NCBI GenBank assembly: GCA_963680875.1
Contig: OY804578.1
Coordinates: 96,997,689-97,061,688 of the forward strand
DNA: 64,000 nucleotides
Direction: 5' to 3'
Source: Bathymodiolus brooksi
Lineage: Eukaryota > Mollusca > Bivalvia > Mytilida > Modiolidae
Shown here: positions 15,001-29,146 of the stretch, piece after piece
How the letters are laid out: each line of letters starts with the position of its first letter
Position numbering within the stretch: position 1 is the first letter of the stretch
Program-made: the position numbers and the translations under genes
The notes under the pieces: generated by a model
What the model was told of the DNA's origin: nothing
Databases searched by the model: none
Seen by the model: only the letters and a program-made list of their open reading frames with translations

Positions 15001-18000
15001 TGGTGATATCATGATTGGATTTTTTTCAATCCTACCCATTTTTACTGGTAAATTTTGATAGTTTCAGTTAGAATACATGTACAATGTACTTACAAAATAA
15101 TATAAGGCTATAGAAAGCAGTTTTAATTGAAAATTATGTAGTAAAAACCTGGTAATTTAAGTGATCCCAGAAAAATTATTTTGACTGCCTAGCATTTTCT
15201 ACTAATTTTTCAAATTGTCAATTTGAATTTCATGTTTTAGAGTATTATTTGGCTGTAACAGTACATTTGAACATCCAGCTTACTTAAACAGTGAAAAAAA
15301 ATGATGTGGAAGCATATATTTATTGAGTTTTGGGGGAAATTATAGTTGTGCACCATCAGAAATTCCAAGACTTGAATATCAATAAATCATATTTTGGAAA
15401 TTTGATGGAATTAGAAGGAATTTCAACTAAAGATGTATATACAAAAACATATTTTATGTCTTAAACCACATAATTTATGGGATAAAAGCATGAATTAACA
15501 AAATTAAGAATGATGTGAGCTCATTTTATGGGACGAAAAAAGGGGGGGCTAAATGTAAACATTTCATAGTATTTAGCTATTAAATATACAACTGAGGCAT
15601 ATATATGTGTTAAAATTGTTTATTGTGTTAGAAATTAGCTTAATAACTGTAATATATAAGAGAATAGGTAAGTTTTGGTATGTTACACAATCTGAACTCA
15701 ACAGCTGTAAATGGAGTTATTTTCATTAAAAATCTTCAAGGGGGTACCTTTGCATTTGAACACTTATACTTGCAAATATCAGACAGCCACATACCTTATG
15801 AGTTTTTTTTGGGGTTGATATTGTCTAAGGAATAGAAATTAGGCCAACAAATGGTGAAAGAAACAAGTTGTGTTGCTCTTTAGGTGTCAAACCACTAATT
15901 CACCAATCAGAGCTTGAAACATATACGAAAGTAGTCCCTTTTCAAGAAAAAAGTTCCTTTCACTTTGTAGTATTGTGAAAACTACTGAATGGAATGGACT
16001 AATTAAAATTGATAATTGAAGTTAATAAATAGGGATTATTTTGAGCCCAAATTTGATGGATTTAGTTGTATTTTAATACCTCTATGGAGGATTTGATGCA
16101 TGACCTATAAATACTGAATTTCTTGGGGATGACTGAGTTATTTTTAGAGTAGGTGTTTTCCGTAGCATGGCATTTCACTGCCAGATTTTAAACATGCCCT
16201 GATATTTTGACAGAACGTAGAGGAATCATGTACGTTTCAGAAAATATATGGTCTTGGTAAGGTTAAACTTAAGATAAAATGACCAGGTAGGCTCGAAAAA
16301 ACACAAATTTAGTAGAAAACCTTAAAGAAATTAATTAGTGGTTTTACACCTTAAAGACAAAAACGTCAAAACTATCTTTTGTTGCTATCATGTTCAAATT
16401 AGCCTATAAATGTCACAACAGACCCCGAGTGACATTTTTCATACAAAAATGTTACAAAATGCATGTTAAGTAATATTTTGGAATATTGCTCCCAAACACT
16501 GGATATACATGGACACCGGGTATTGCAACTCATTTTATTTTAATTTTTGACTTTATAATTATTGGGAATATGTTATTGAATGTGTTTTTGCAGTAGAAGG
16601 GCATATAATATTGAAAATATGGTTGATAATAAGAATTTAACAAATTTCATCATGCGGCAGTTTGTCGACTTCAAATATAGGATATGGTGATATCATGATT
16701 GGATTTTTTTCAATCCTACCCATTTTTACTGGTAAATTTTGATAGTTTCAGTTAGAATACATGTACAATGTACTTACAAAATAATATAAGGCTATAGAAA
16801 GCAGTTTTAATTGAAAATTATGTAGTAAAAACCTGGTAATTTAAGTGATCCCAGAAAAATTATTTTGACTGCCTAGCATTTTCTACTAATTTTTCAAATT
16901 GTCAATTTGAATTTCATGTTTTAAAGTATTATTTGGCTGTAACAGTACATTTGAACATCCAGCTTACTTAAACAGTGAAAAAAAATGATGTGGAAGCATA
17001 TATTTATTGAGTTTTGGGGGAAATTATAGTTGTGCACCATCAGAAATTCCAAGACTTGAATATCAATAAATCATATTTTTGCAAATTTGATGGAATTAGA
17101 AGGAATTTCAACTAAAGATGTATATACAAAAACATATTTTATGTCTTAAACCACATAATTTATGGGATAAAAGCATGAATTAACAAAATTAAGAATGATG
17201 TGAGCTCATTTTATGGGACGAAAAAAGGGGGGGCTAAATGTAAACATTTCATAGTATTTAGCTATTAAATATACAACTGAGGCATATATATGTGTTAAAA
17301 TTGTTTATTGTGTTAGAAATTAGCTTAATAACTGTAATATATAAGAGAATAGGTAAGTTTTGGTATGTTACACAATCTGAACTCAACAGCTGTAAATGGA
17401 GTTATTTTCATTAAAAATCTTCAAGGGGGTACCTTTGCATTTGAACACTTATACTTGCAAATATCAGACAGCCACATACCTTATGAGTTTTTTTTGGGGT
17501 TGATATTGTCTAAGGAATAGAAATTAGGCCAACAAATGGTGAAAGAAACAAGTTTTGTTGCTCTTTAGGTGTCAAACCACTAATTCACCAATCAGAGCTT
17601 GGAACATATACGAAAGTAGTCCCTTTTCAAGAAAAAGTTCCTTTAACTTTGTAGTATTGTGAAAACTACTGAATGGAATGGACTAATTAAAATTGATAAT
17701 TGAAGTTAAATAAATAGGGATTATTTTGAGCCCAAATTTGATGGATTTAGTTGTATTTTAATACCTCTATGGAGGATTTGATACATGACCTATAAATACT
17801 GAATTTCTTGGGGATGACTGAGCTATTTTTAGAGTAGGTGTTTTCCGTAGCATGGCATTTCACTGCCAGATTTTAAACATACCCTGATATTTTGACAGAA
17901 CGTAGAGGAATCATGTACGTTTCAGAAAATATATGGTCTTGGAAAGGTTAAACTTAAGATAAAATGACCAGGTAGGCTCGAAAAAACACAAATTTAGTAG

Positions 18001-21000
18001 AAAACCTTAAAGAAATTAATTAGTGGTTTTACACCTTAAAGACAAAAACATCAAAACTATCTTTTGTTGCTATCATGTTCAAATTAGCCTATAAATGTCA
18101 CAACAGACCCCGAGTGACATTTTTCATACAAAAATGTTACAAAATGCATGTTAAGTAATATTTTGGAATATTGCTCCCAAACACTGGATATACATGGACA
18201 CCGGGTATTGCAACTCATTTTATTTTAATTTTTGACTTTATAATTATTGGGAATATGTTATTGAATGTGTTTTTGCAGTAGAAGGGCATATAATATTGAA
18301 AATATGGTTGATAATAAGAATTTAACAAATTTCATCATGCGGCAGTTTGTCGACTTCAAATATAGGATATGGTGATATCATGATTGGATTTTTTTCAATC
18401 CTACCCATTTTTAATGGTAAATTTTGATAGTTTCAGTTAGAATACATGTACAATGTACTTACAAAATAATATAAGGCTATAGAAAGCAGTTTTAATTGAA
18501 AATTATGTAGTAAAAACCTGGTAATTTAAGTGATCCCAGAAAAATTATTTTGACTGCCTAGCATTTTCTACTAATTTTTCAAATTGTCAATTTGAATTTC
18601 ATGTTTTAGAGTATTATTTGGCTGTAACAGTACATTTGAACATCCAGCTTACTTAAACAGTGAAAAAAAATGATGTGGAAGCATATATTTATTGAGTTTT
18701 GGGGGAAATTATAGTTGTGCACCATCAGAAATTCCAAGACTTGAATATCAATAAATCATATTTTTGCAAATTTGATGGAATTAGAAGGAATTTCAACTAA
18801 AGATGTATATACAAAAACATATTTTATGTCTTAAACCACATAATTTATGGGATAAAAGCATGAATTAACAAAATTAAGAATGATGTGAGCTCATTTTATG
18901 GGACGAAAAAAGGGGGGGCTAAATGTAAACATTTCATAGTATTTAGCTATTAAATATACAACTGAGGCATATATATGTGTTAAAATTGTTTATTGTGTTA
19001 GAAATTAGCTTAATAACTGTAATATATAAGAGAATAGGTATGTTTTGGTATGTTACACAATCTGAACTCAACAGCTGTAAATGGAGTTATTTTCATTAAA
19101 AATCTTCAAGGGGGTACCTTTGCATTTGAACACTTATACTTGCAAATATCAGACAGCCACATACCTTATGAGTTTTTTTTGGGGTTGATATTGTCTAAGG
19201 AATAGAAATTAGGCCAACAAATGGTGAAAGAAACAAGTTTTGTTGCTCTTTAGGTGTCAAACCACTAATTCACCAATCAGAGCTTGGAACATATACGAAA
19301 GTAGTCCCTTTTCAAGAAAAAAGTTCCTTTCACTTTGTAGTATTGTGAAAACTACTGAATGGAATGGACTAATTAAAATTGATAATTGAAGTTAATAAAT
19401 AGGGATTATTTTGAGCCCAAATTTGATGGATTTAGTTGTATTTTAATACCTCTATGGAGGATTTGATGCATGACCTATAAATACTGAATTTCTTGGGGAT
19501 GACTGAGCTATTTTTAGAGTAGGTGTTTTCCGTAGCATGGCATTTCACTGCAAGATTTTAAACATACCCTGATATTTTGACAGAACGTAGAGGAATCATG
19601 TACGTTTCAGAAAATATATGGTCTTGGAAAGGTTAAACTTAAGATAAAATGACCAGGTAGGCTCGAAAAAACACAAATTTAGTAGAAAACCTTAAAGAAA
19701 TTAATTAGTGGTTTTACACCTTAAAGACAAAAACGTCAAAACTATCTTTTGTTGCTATCATGTTCAAATTAGCCTATAAATGTCACAACAGACCCCGAGT
19801 GACATTTTTCATACAACAATGTTACAAAATGCATGTTAAGTAATATTTTGGAATATTGCTCCCAAACACTGGATATACATGGATACCGGGTATTGCAACT
19901 CATTTTATTTTAATTTTTGACTTTATAATTATTGGGAATATGTTATTGAATGTGTTTTTGCAGTAGAAGGGCATATAATATTGAAAATATGGTTGATAAT
20001 AAGAATTTAACAAATTTCATCATGCGGCAGTTTGTCGACTTCAAATATAGGATATGGTGATATCATGATTGGATTTTTTTCAATCCTACCCATTTTTACT
20101 GGTAAATTTTGATAGTTTCAGTTAGAATACATGTACAATGTACTTACAAAATAATATAAGGCTATAGAAAGCAGTTTTAATTGAAAATTATGTAGTAAAA
20201 ACCTGGTAATTTAAGTGATCCCAGAAAAATTATTTTGACTGCCTAGCATTTTCTACTAATTTTTCAAATTGTCAATTTGAATTTCATGTTTTAGAGTATT
20301 ATTTGGCTGTAACAGTACATTTGAACATCCAGCTTACTTAAACAGTGAAAAAAAATGATGTGGAAGCATATATTTATTGAGTTTTGGGGGAAATTATAGT
20401 TGTGCACCATCAGAAATTCCAAGACTTGAATATCAATAAATCATATTTTTGCAAATTTGATGGAATTAGAAGGAATTTCAACTAAAGATGTATATACAAA
20501 AACATATTTTATGTCTTAAACCACATAATTTATGGGATAAAAGCATGAATTAACAAAATTAAGAATGATGTGAGCTCATTTTATGGGACGAAAAAAGGGG
20601 GGGGCTAAATGTAAACATTTCATAGTATTTAGCTATTAAATATACAACTGAGGCATATATATGTGTTAAAATTGTTTATTGTGTTAGAAATTAGCTTAAT
20701 AACTGTAATATATAAGAGAATAGGTAAGTTTTGGTATGTTACACAATCTGAACTCAACAGCTGTAAATGGAGTTATTTTCATTAAAAATCTTCAAGGGGG
20801 TACCTTTGCATTTGAACACTTATACTTGCAAATATCAGACAGCCACATACCTTATGAGTTTTTTTTGGGGTTGATATTGTCTAAGGAATAGAAATTAGGC
20901 CAACAAATGGTGAAAGAAACAAGTTGTGTTGCTCTTTAGGTGTCAAACCACTAATTCACCAATCAGAGCTTGGAACATATACGAAAGTAGTCCCTTTTCA

Positions 21001-24000
21001 AGAAAAAAGTTCCTTTCACTTTGTAGTATTGTGAAAACTACTGAATGGAATGGACTAATTAAAATTGATAATTGAAGTTAATAAATAGGGATTATTTTGA
21101 GCCCAAATTTGATGGATTTAGTTGTATTTTAATACCTCTATGGAGGATTTGATGCATGACCTATAAATACTGAATTTCTTGGGGATGACTGAGCTATTTT
21201 TAGAGTAGGTGTTTTCCGTAGCATGGCATTTCACTGCCAGATTTTAAACATGCCCTGATATTTTGACAGAACGTAGAGGAATCATGTACGTTTCAGAAAA
21301 TATATGGTCTTGGTAAGGTTAAACTTAAGATAAAATGACCAGGTAGGCTCGAAAAAACACAAATTTAGTAGAAAACCTTAAAGAAATTAATTAGTGGTTT
21401 TACACCTTAAAGACAAAAACGTCAAAACTATCTTTTGTTGCTATCATGTTCAAATTAGCCTATAAATGTCACAACAGACCCCGAGTGACATTTTTCATAC
21501 AAAAATGTTACAAAATGCATGTTAAGTAATATTTTGGAATATTGCTCCCAAACACTGGATATACATGGACACCGGGTATTGCAACTCATTTTATTTTAAT
21601 TTTTGACTTTATAATTATTGGGAATATGTTATTGAATGTGTTTTTGCAGTAGAAGGGCATATAATATTGAAAATTTGGTTGATAATAAGAATTTAACAAA
21701 TTTCATCATGCGGCAGTTTGTCGACTTCAAATATAGGATATGGTGATATCATGATTGGATTTTTTTCAATCCTACCCATTTTTACTGGTAAATTTTGATA
21801 GTTTCAGTTAGAATACATGTACAATGTACTTACAAAATAATATAAGGCTATAGAAAGCAGTTTTAATTGAAAATTATGTAGTAAAAACCTGGTAATTTAA
21901 GTGATCCCAGAAAAATTATTTTGACTGCCTAGCATTTTCTACTAATTTTTCAAATTGTCAATTTGAATTTCATGTTTTAGAGTATTATTTGGCTGTAACA
22001 GTACATTTGAACATCCAGCTTACTTAAACAGTGAAAAAAAATGATGTGGAAGCATATATTTATTGAGTTTTGGGGGAAATTATAGTTGTGCACCATCAGA
22101 AATTCCAAGACTTGAATATCAATAAATCATATTTTTGCAAATTTGATGGAATTAGAAGGAATTTCAACTAAAGATGTATATACAAAAACATATTTTATGT
22201 CTTAAACCACATAATTTATGGGATAAAAGCATGAATTAACAAAATTAAGAATGATGTGAGCTCATTTTATGGGACGAAAAAAGGGGGGGCTAAATGTAAA
22301 CATTTCATAGTATTTAGCTATTAAATATACAACTGAGGCATATATATGTGTTAAAATTGTTTATTGTGTTAGAAATTAGCTTAATAACTGTAATATATAA
22401 GAGAATAGGTAAGTTTTGGTATGTTACACAATCTGAACTCAACAGCTGTAAATGGAGTTATTTTCATTAAAAATCTTCAAGGGGGTACCTTTGCATTTGA
22501 ACACTTATACTTGCAAATATCAGACAGCCACATACCTTATGAGTTTTTTTTGGGGTTGATATTGTCTAAGGAATAGAAATTAGGCCAACAAATGGTGAAA
22601 GAAACAAGTTGTGTTGCTCTTTAGGTGTCAAACCACTAATTCACCAATCAGAGCTTGGAACATATACGAAAGTAGTCCCTTTTCAAGAAAAAAGTTCCTT
22701 TCACTTTGTAGTATTGTGAAAACTACTGAATGGAATGGACTAATTAAAATTGATTATTGAAGTTAATAAATAGGGATTATTTTGAGCCCAAATTTGATGG
22801 ATTTAGTTGTATTTTAATACCTCTATGGAGGATTTGATGCATGACCTATAAATACTGAATTTCTTGGGGATGACTGAGCTATTTTTAGAGTAGGTGTTTT
22901 CCGTAGCATGGCATTTCACTGCCAGATTTTAAACATGCCCTGATATTTTGACAGAACGTAGAGGAATCATGTACGTTTCAGAAAATATATGGTCTTGGTA
23001 AGGTTAAACTTAAGATAAAATGACCAGGTAGGCTCGAAAAAACACAAATTTAGTAGAAAACCTTAAAGAAATTAATTAGTGGTTTTACACCTTAAAGACA
23101 AAAACGTCAAAACTATCTTTTGTTGCTATCATGTTCAAATTAGCCTATAAATGTCACAACAGACCCCGAGTGACATTTTTCATACAAAAATGTTACAAAA
23201 TGCATGTTAAGTAATATTTTGGAATATTGCTCCCAAACACTGGATATACATGGACACCGGGTATTGCAACTCATTTTATTTTAATTTTTGACTTTATAAT
23301 TATTGGGAATATGTTATTGAATGTGTTTTTGCAGTAGAAGGGCATATAATATTGAAAATATGGTTGATAATAAGAATTTAACAAATTTCATCATGCGGCA
23401 GTTTGTCGACTTCAAATATAGGATATGGTGATATCATGATTGGATTTTTTTCAATCCTACCCATTTTTACTGGTAAATTTTGATAGTTTCAGTTAGAATA
23501 CATGTACAATGTACTTACAAAATAATATAAGGCTATAGAAAGCAGTTTTAATTGAAAATTATGTAGTAAAAACCTGGTAATTTAAGTGATCCCAGAAAAA
23601 TTATTTTGACTGCCTAGCATTTTCTACTAATTTTTCAAATTGTCAATTTGAATTTCATGTTTTAGAGTATTATTTGGCTGTAACAGTACATTTGAACATC
23701 CAGCTTACTTAAACAGTGAAAAAAAATGATGTGGAAGCATATATTTATTGAGTTTTGGGGGAAATTATAGTTGTGCACCATCAGAAATTCCAAGACTTGA
23801 ATATCAATAAATCATATTTTTGCAAATTTGATGGAATTAGAAGGAATTTCAACTAAAGATGTATATACAAAAACATATTTTATGTCTTAAACCACATAAT
23901 TTATGGGATAAAAGCATGAATTAACAAAATTAAGAATGATGTGAGCTCATTTTATGGGACGAAAAAAGGGGGGGCTAAATGTAAACATTTCATAGTATTT

Positions 24001-26465
24001 AGCTATTAAATATACAACTGAGGCATATATATGTGTTAAAATTGTTTATTGTGTTAGAAATTAGCTTAATAACTGTAATATATAAGAGAATAGGTAAGTT
24101 TTGGTATGTTACACAATCTGAACTCAACAGCTGTAAATGGAGTTATTTTCATTAAAAATCTTCAAGGGGGTACCTTTGCATTTGAACACTTATACTTGCA
24201 AATATCAGACAGCCACATACCTTATGAGTTTTTTTTTGGGTTGATATTGTCTAAGGAATAGAAATTAGGCCAACAAATGGTGAAAGAAACAAGTTGTGTT
24301 GCTCTTTAGGTGTCAAACCACTAATTCACCAATCAGAGCTTGGAACATATACGAAAGTAGTCCCTTTTCAAGAAAAAAGTTCCTTTCACTTTGTAGTATT
24401 GTGAAAACTACTGAATGGAATGGACTAATTAAAATTGATAATTGAAGTTAATAAATAGGGATTATTTTGAGCCCAAATTTGATGGATTTAGTTGTATTTT
24501 AATACCTCTATGGAGGATTTGATGCATGACCTATAAATACTGAATTTCTTGGGGATGACTGAGCTATTTTTAGAGTAGGTGTTTTCCGTAGCATGGCATT
24601 TCACTGCCAGATTTTAAACATGCCCTGATATTTTGACAGAACGTAGAGGAATCATGTACGTTTCAGAAAATATATGGTCTTGGTAAGGTTAAACTTAAGA
24701 TAAAATGACCAGGTAGGCTCGAAAAAACACAAATTTAGTAGAAAACCTTAAAGAAATTAATTAGTGGTTTTACACCTTAAAGACAAAAACGTCAAAACTA
24801 TCTTTTGTTGCTATCATGTTCAAATTAGCCTATAAATGTCACAACAGACCCCGAGTGACATTTTTCATACAAAAATGTTACAAAATGCATGTTAAGTAAT
24901 ATTTTGGAATATTGCTCCCAAACACTGGATATACATGGACACCGGGTATTGCAACTCATTTTATTTTAATTTTTGACTTTATAATTATTGGGAATATGTT
25001 ATTGAATGTGTTTTTGCAGTAGAAGGGCATATAATATTGAAAATATGGTTGATAATAAGAATTTAACAAATTTCATCATGCGGCAGTTTGTCGACTTCAA
25101 ATATAGGATATGGTGATATCATGATTGGATTTTTTTCAATCCTACCCATTTTTACTGGTAAATTTTGATAGTTTCAGTTAGAATACATGTACAATGTACT
25201 TACAAAATAATATAAGGCTATGGAAAGCAGTTTTAATTGAAAATTATGTAGTAAAAACCTGGTAATTTAAGTGATCCCAGAAAAATTATTTTGACTGCCT
25301 AGCATTTTCTACTAATTTTTCAAATTGTCAATTTGAATTTCATGTTTTAGAGTATTATTTGGCTGTAACAGTACATTTGAACATCCAGCTTACTTAAACA
25401 GTGAAAAAAAATGATGTGGAAGCATATATTTATTGAGTTTTGGGGGAAATTATAGTTGTGCACCATCAGAAATTCCAAGACTTGAATATCAATAAATCAT
25501 ATTTTTGCAAATTTGATGGAATTAGAAGGAATTTCAACTAAAGATGTATATACAAAAACATATTTTATGTCTTAAACCACATAATTTATGGGATAAAAGC
25601 ATGAATTAACAAAATTAAGAATGATGTGAGCTCATTTTATGGGACGAAAAAAGGGGGGGCTAAATGTAAACATTTCATAGTATTTAGCTATTAAATATAC
25701 AACTGAGGCATATATATGTGTTAAAATTGTTTATTGTGTTAGAAATTAGCTTAATAACTGTAATATATAAGAGAATAGGTAAGTTTTGGTATGTTACACA
25801 ATCTGAACTCAACAGCTGTAAATGGAGTTATTTTCATTAAAAATCTTCAAGGGGGTACCTTTGCATTTGAACACTTATACTTGCAAATATCAGACAGCCA
25901 CATACCTTATGAGTTTTTTTTTGGGTTGATATTGTCTAAGGAATAGAAATTAGGCCAACAAATGGTGAAAGAAACAAGTTGTTTTGTTGCTCTTTAGGTG
26001 TCAAACCACTAATTCACCAATCAGAGCTTGGAACATATACGAAAGTAGTCCCTTTTCAAGAAAAAGTTCCTTTCACTTTGTAGTATTGTGAAAACTACTG
26101 AATGGAATGGACTAATTAAAATTGATAATTGAAGTTAAATAAATAAGGATTATTTTGAGCCCAAATTTGATGGATTTAGTTGTATTTTAATACCTCTATG
26201 GAGGATTTGATGCATGACCTATAAATACTGAATTTCTTGGGGATGACTGAGCTATTTTTAGAGTAGGTGTTTTCCATAGCATGACATTTCACTGCAAGAT
26301 TTTAAACATGCCCTGATATTTTGACAGACCGTAGAGGAATCATGTACGTTTCAGAAAATATATGGTCTTGGAAAGGTTAAACTTAAGATAAAATGACCAG
26401 GTAGGCTCGAAAAAACACAAATTTAGTAGATAACCTTAAAGAAATTAATTAGTGGTTTTACACCT
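1..26465. repeat. Satellite array, 1685-bp unit, 15 full copies plus one partial
   Basis: Direct reading shows head-to-tail copies beginning with cccagaaaaattattttgac at 1, 1686, 3371, 5056, 6741, 8426, 10111, 11796, 13481, 15166, 16850, 18535, 20220, 21906, 23591 and 25276. Unit length is 1685 bp except 1684 (unit 10) and 1686 (unit 13). The last copy stops after 1190 bp at 26465, where the sequence becomes unrelated. Copies differ only at scattered single bases and homopolymer lengths, so the array is young or actively homogenised. The unit is AT-rich, with G-runs such as the G7 near unit position 386. No frame of 60 codons or more is open in any unit, so I see no coding role. The array runs off the left edge and its true size is unknown. 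Confidence 0.98.
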
Positions 26466-29008
26466 ATTATCGATTTTCAGATATATCGATTAACAGTGTT
26501 AACCCTCCATTCATATGACGATTGGAATTTTCAAAGAATGGCTAGTTAAATATTTCTTTGTGCATAAGATTGTTTTTAAAGCCATTCTTGTATTTTAATA
26601 TACTCTCGATTACCTGGCAACTTTTGTTGTCCGTAAAATGGCGGTATCTGTTTCCGTGACAAATAAAAACAAGGCCGATATATACGGGATGGAAACGAAT
26701 ATAAAATCCCGAAATGGCTGGTTTTAAAATTTCATGGTTCTGGCCATCTACCAAATCATACTACATCTAAATAAAATAACTGAATGTTTGAAAATGACCA
26801 CTTTCAAAATTGTGTTTACTTTTGACGTTTTTTTAATGCTGAAACCACAATGCACTGGAAAGTGACATGTATTTTATATAAGAAAAAGGCACATTTCAGT
26901 CGGCTCTTTTGTTTACAAATACGATCAGTGACCCCATGATAGTTACATGACAGGAAGAGCAGGTGTCTAAGAGGGAGACGACATAGTTAAATTTTATATA
27001 GCCCTTCTGGATTTTTTCCAGCTACTTTATAAATGAAGTACATTTTTGGCATTACAAAAAGTATGGTTCAGTCGGTAGGTTCACTGTTTTTGGTACTTAC
27101 GTCTTTAAAAGTAAACTTGATCAGTTGTTACAGATGTCAGCTTTCGCATTGTTTATGTTCCATAAATAGAAACCAGAAGACACGTCAAAAATAATGCGTG
27201 CACTGTGGAAATCAAAATAAAATGGATACCACGAAAACACATACCGTGACGATATATTATGGTGGTGAATTGACATATTATGTGTTTTATACTGTGGTGA
27301 TAGTGACTTTTATGTATACTAGATAGTGACTTTTATATATATATACTATATATTTTACGCGTCGTAATTATTATGGTGGTGGATTAACCTTCCTCTCATA
27401 TTGAGGTGTGCCTTGATTGGCAGAAATTCGTCTACAGATACAGATACAGATTGCCAGCTTTTGACACATTCTCTCTGAAAATTGTTATAGCCACTTCATA
27501 ATTATCATCAGGCACCCCATCACAATATTTCAACTTTTGAACAGTATCACAAATTAGGTCAGCTGATTTTCTTTTAAGATCAAATTTATTATCTAAATTT
27601 AATGCTAAAAAGTCGATATTTTTTTCCATTTACAATAACTTCCCATCTACCTTCTTTCATTAATTTTCAATAATTTTATTTCTGTCATTATTTTATTACC
27701 ATTGACAATAAGTCCAGTGAAATGGCCAATAGTTATACATTCAAATGTAGTTGAAATTATAAAAAATCCACTTGGCAAACAAGAAGGTATATCAGTTCAT
27801 GCCAGTACATGCTCATTGTTTGAACTGCTTGGTAACTAAGTGAGTCTGAGTCTGAGACCATTTTATGCAATAATATCTTTGTGTTACTTTTTACCAATTA
27901 GGTGGTGTTATTTTTAAGCTTGATATTTTGTAAACAGGAAGAAAAATTACTGTTCGGGAGCGTTTCAGGTTGCACCTACCTCATATTATAATAGAGTAGA
28001 GGATCGAGGATTTTTGTGTTTTTAGAAATGGGCTTATATCGATCTCGGATTGAGTTTTTGGTAATGTTTGAAGTTGTTCAACACTGTTTATAATGAAAAC
28101 GTCCCACAAAAGTGATGAATTAAAAAAAGAAAAAAAAAGGGGGGGGGGGTCCACAAATCGGGTACCTATGTGTTTAATGGGCTAGAACACACTGCGATTT
28201 TGAGTCATTTTTTAACATTCATAACCGGAAGTAGTTCCAGAGTTTCAACTATACATACAACATTTTGATTAACGAGTTTATTACAAATCTATGAGTTGAA
28301 AAGAAGGTACAAAACGACCAGGTTACGAAACGTCCTGCACCCTTCCAGATTACTGTGCATCCGATTTTCTGCAGATTTAACCATGTATTGGTTTCCGGTG
28401 TATCATTTCCGGTGCAAGGAATTTAAGCCATTAGTGATATGGAAAATATTGCTATTTCTACCATAGTTGGGACTTCGTCCCATAATATGAGACAGGTGCA
28501 ACCTGAAACGCTCCCGAAGAACAGTAATTGTTCTTCCTGTTTACAAAATATCAAGCTTAAAAATAACACCACCTCAAACTCCGGACAGTTTTCGTATCCG
28601 CTACCGAACATTGTTTCATTTTTATTTGAAAAAAAATCGACTAGAGTTCCGGTTTAGGTCACATGATTTTTCTTTTAATTTATTTCCAGTTTGGCAGCCA
28701 TATTGTTGGAAGATTTTGAAGTGCCATAGTACCTATTCATACTTCTACCATTAATTATTTACACATCTTTCGCTTGGTAATATTTATTGTTTGGTGAATG
28801 AAATGGTACATATTTGTCTCTCTACATCATGGAACTATTATCATTGTTTAAGCATACTTACCGCTTTCGTATAACAGCAGCAAATAAGTTTTTCAACCTT
28901 AATTCACAAAGGTAACAAGAACGTCACATCTTTAAGCATATGATCGGTTCACATTGAATGTATGCTTTTTTCAAATTAAATTCATATTATTTATCTTTTA
29001 TCATTCAG
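26466..29008. other. Intronic or upstream spacer, no recognised exon
   Basis: This is AT-rich single-copy-looking sequence between the satellite and the first recognisable exon. I looked for EGF-type cysteine exons and signal-peptide-like starts and found none. Short open frames at 26542-26754 and 27432-27629 (minus) and 28439-28657 (plus) have no recognised domain, and the last lies in the fold-back repeat. The 29009 exon needs an upstream donor in phase 1, so this stretch should be the end of an intron. It contains a G-run near 28138-28150 and TA-rich low-complexity DNA near 27330-27360. Confidence 0.6.
27901..28573. repeat. Fold-back (inverted) repeat, about 90-bp arms
   Basis: The arm at 27901-27989 (starting ggtggtgttatttttaagct) is the reverse complement of 28482-28573, with a few mismatches and one 3-base gap. 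The arms enclose about 490 bp. This may be a degraded fold-back or MITE-like element. No target duplication was found, so the element type is open. Confidence 0.75.
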
Positions 29009-29146
29009 AATGCGACAATGGCACTTTTGGATATGATTGTGAAAACGAGTGTAAGACATGCCAAAAGACTACTTGTGAACGATTCAATGGAAATTGTACA
29101 TATGATTGTATAGAGGGCTACAATGGACACCAGTGTCTCACTCAAG
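29009..29146 (+). CDS. RPTP exon: EGF-like module, phase 1-1
   Basis: The exon encodes 46 residues beginning [15 protein letters not shown] and ending [10 protein letters not shown]. It has eight cysteines spaced as in MEGF/laminin-type EGF repeats. Acceptor tcattcag precedes it and donor gttaat follows. Both introns are in phase 1, the usual arrangement for shuffled EGF modules. It is the extracellular, membrane-proximal part of the receptor. Upstream EGF modules are likely but not visible. Confidence 0.9.

Noticed and set aside
1..26465. Satellite unit as an rDNA, histone or other tandem gene cluster
   Set aside because: No rRNA-like, tRNA-like or histone sequence is visible and no frame reaches 60 codons.
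28439..28657. 72-codon frame as an upstream receptor exon
   Set aside because: It overlaps the fold-back repeat arm and lacks EGF-type cysteines and suitable splice phase.
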